In this document: in pieces, positions 63,410-64,000 of the stretch | How the letters are laid out: each line of letters begins with the position of its first letter | Numbering within the stretch: the first letter of the stretch is position 1 | Assembly (NCBI RefSeq): GCF_005116655.2 | Contig: NZ_CP050698.1 | Span: 6,687,879 to 6,751,878, forward strand | Direction of reading: 5' to 3' | DNA: 64,000 bases | Source of the DNA: Desulfosediminicola flagellatus | Lineage (GTDB): Bacteria > Desulfobacterota > Desulfobulbia > Desulfobulbales > Desulfocapsaceae | Program-made: the position numbers and the translations under genes | The notes under the pieces: model-generated | What the model saw: only the letters and a program-made list of their open reading frames with translations | Told to the model about the DNA's origin: nothing | Database searches by the model: none

Positions 63410-64000
63410 GGGTGCGGCCACTCAAATTTAGTTTTTAACTGGAAAAAAATTGATGTGTGTTAAAAAAAATTACAGAAAAGAATATCAGTATAAGAGCCTG
63501 TTTTATTGAATTCTCTTGTTTTGAATAGCGATATTTTAAGTAATTGAAAGTAAAATTAAGAAATATTTAGATATGTCGAGTTAAATAAAATTCTAAATAT
63601 GTTGAAAACTATTCCCAGCTACGCCTAAAGCCCTTATATGACGAGGTTAAACACGTGAACCGCGGAAACCCGCATTTTACCGAGTGAATAGAGAGGTCGT
63701 CTGGCGAAAGTCAAGCATACACTGTCTTTGCAAACGTTGATAATAACCAACTGCTGTGATACGAAAATTTGGCAGAATTGTCTTTGACGGGATCTCTATG
63801 TTTGAGTAATAAAACCGGCACGAATAGTTCGACACAGGAAGCTTACTGTTGGACTCCATTCGTTACATCAGTACCCATTTACTATGTGTTCCCGGCCTTA
63901 TTATAGAGGAGTGAGGAACTAGATAAGAGTGATATTTATTTTTCGATTTCTAACCTAAATGGTTCTTAATCGGTTTTTGTTTGGGAGTGCAGGGTCGTCT
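63410..64000. other. AT-rich terminal region without convincing gene
   Basis: The region runs to the window edge. GCGG (63662-63665) with CCGC (63670-63673), and CTATTC (63609-63614) with GAATAG (63686-63691), form a possible folded segment. A short frame at about 63580-63690 has no start or ribosome-binding site. It may be a promoter or leader of a gene beyond the edge. Confidence 0.35.

Noticed and set aside
63580..63690. Short reading frame in the terminal region as a gene fragment
   Set aside because: No start or ribosome-binding site, and no family recognised.
1..64000. CRISPR array, prophage or complete insertion sequence
   Set aside because: No direct repeats with regular spacers, no transposase or phage genes were found.

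Overview
The window looks like a chromosomal stretch of a Gram-negative, probably anaerobic bacterium of the Desulfobacterota, most likely near Desulfobulbales. This is inferred from gene content, not from a database search. The clues are a split-subunit glycine decarboxylase operon, a methylmalonyl-CoA-type carboxyltransferase with a separate biotin carrier, a giant two-module dehydratase activase, several EAL/HDOD, PilZ and DUF4388 signalling proteins, an outer-membrane BamA, and moderate GC. Nearly all the DNA is chromosomal housekeeping and signalling. I see no phage, plasmid backbone, CRISPR array or complete insertion sequence.

Layout. Positions 0.1-6.4 kb hold gcvT-gcvH-gcvPA-gcvPB followed by lipB and lipA, so glycine cleavage sits with the pathway that lipoylates GcvH. 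6.5-12.1 kb holds a transglutaminase-like membrane protein divergent from a lipoprotein-type fatty acid cis/trans isomerase. 12.1-16.0 kb holds bacteriohemerythrin with a small membrane protein, a VanZ-like fusion, tRNA-Pro(CGG), and a PilZ plus EAL-HDOD pair. 16.2-25.4 kb is metabolic: a MoxR/VWA pair, an M20 amidohydrolase, OsmC, two transporters, a YheT hydrolase, a PA14 protein and a metallo-hydrolase. 25.4-36.5 kb holds YceH, a periplasmic rhodanese, a FadR-type regulator, two NUDIX enzymes, an NRDE protein, a HAD phosphatase, a pseudo-receiver/PilZ protein, an aminotransferase and an UMF1 transporter. 36.6-44.4 kb holds an ACP-acyl-AMP ligase-acyltransferase fusion, a methyltransferase-like protein, a hybrid kinase, a CNB-PilZ protein and an EamA permease. 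44.6-51.5 kb holds a ribbon-helix-helix regulator with its operator boxes, a 1408-residue activase, a second VanZ protein and two unknown proteins. 51.6-63.4 kb holds carboxylase subunits, an mfd operon with a degenerate GlpQ-like protein, bamA and comF. The last 0.6 kb is AT-rich and without a convincing gene.

The most unusual content lies between the genes. There are two families of MITE-like inverted-repeat elements (26.1/40.2 kb and 27.7/28.8 kb), a 116-bp three-way-junction palindrome at 18.3 kb, and long imperfect hairpins at 4.6 and 22.9 kb. Four copies of an 8-bp box lie in front of the ribbon-helix-helix gene. Cyclic-di-GMP signalling recurs: three separate PilZ proteins keep their binding motifs, and one EAL-HDOD protein is present.
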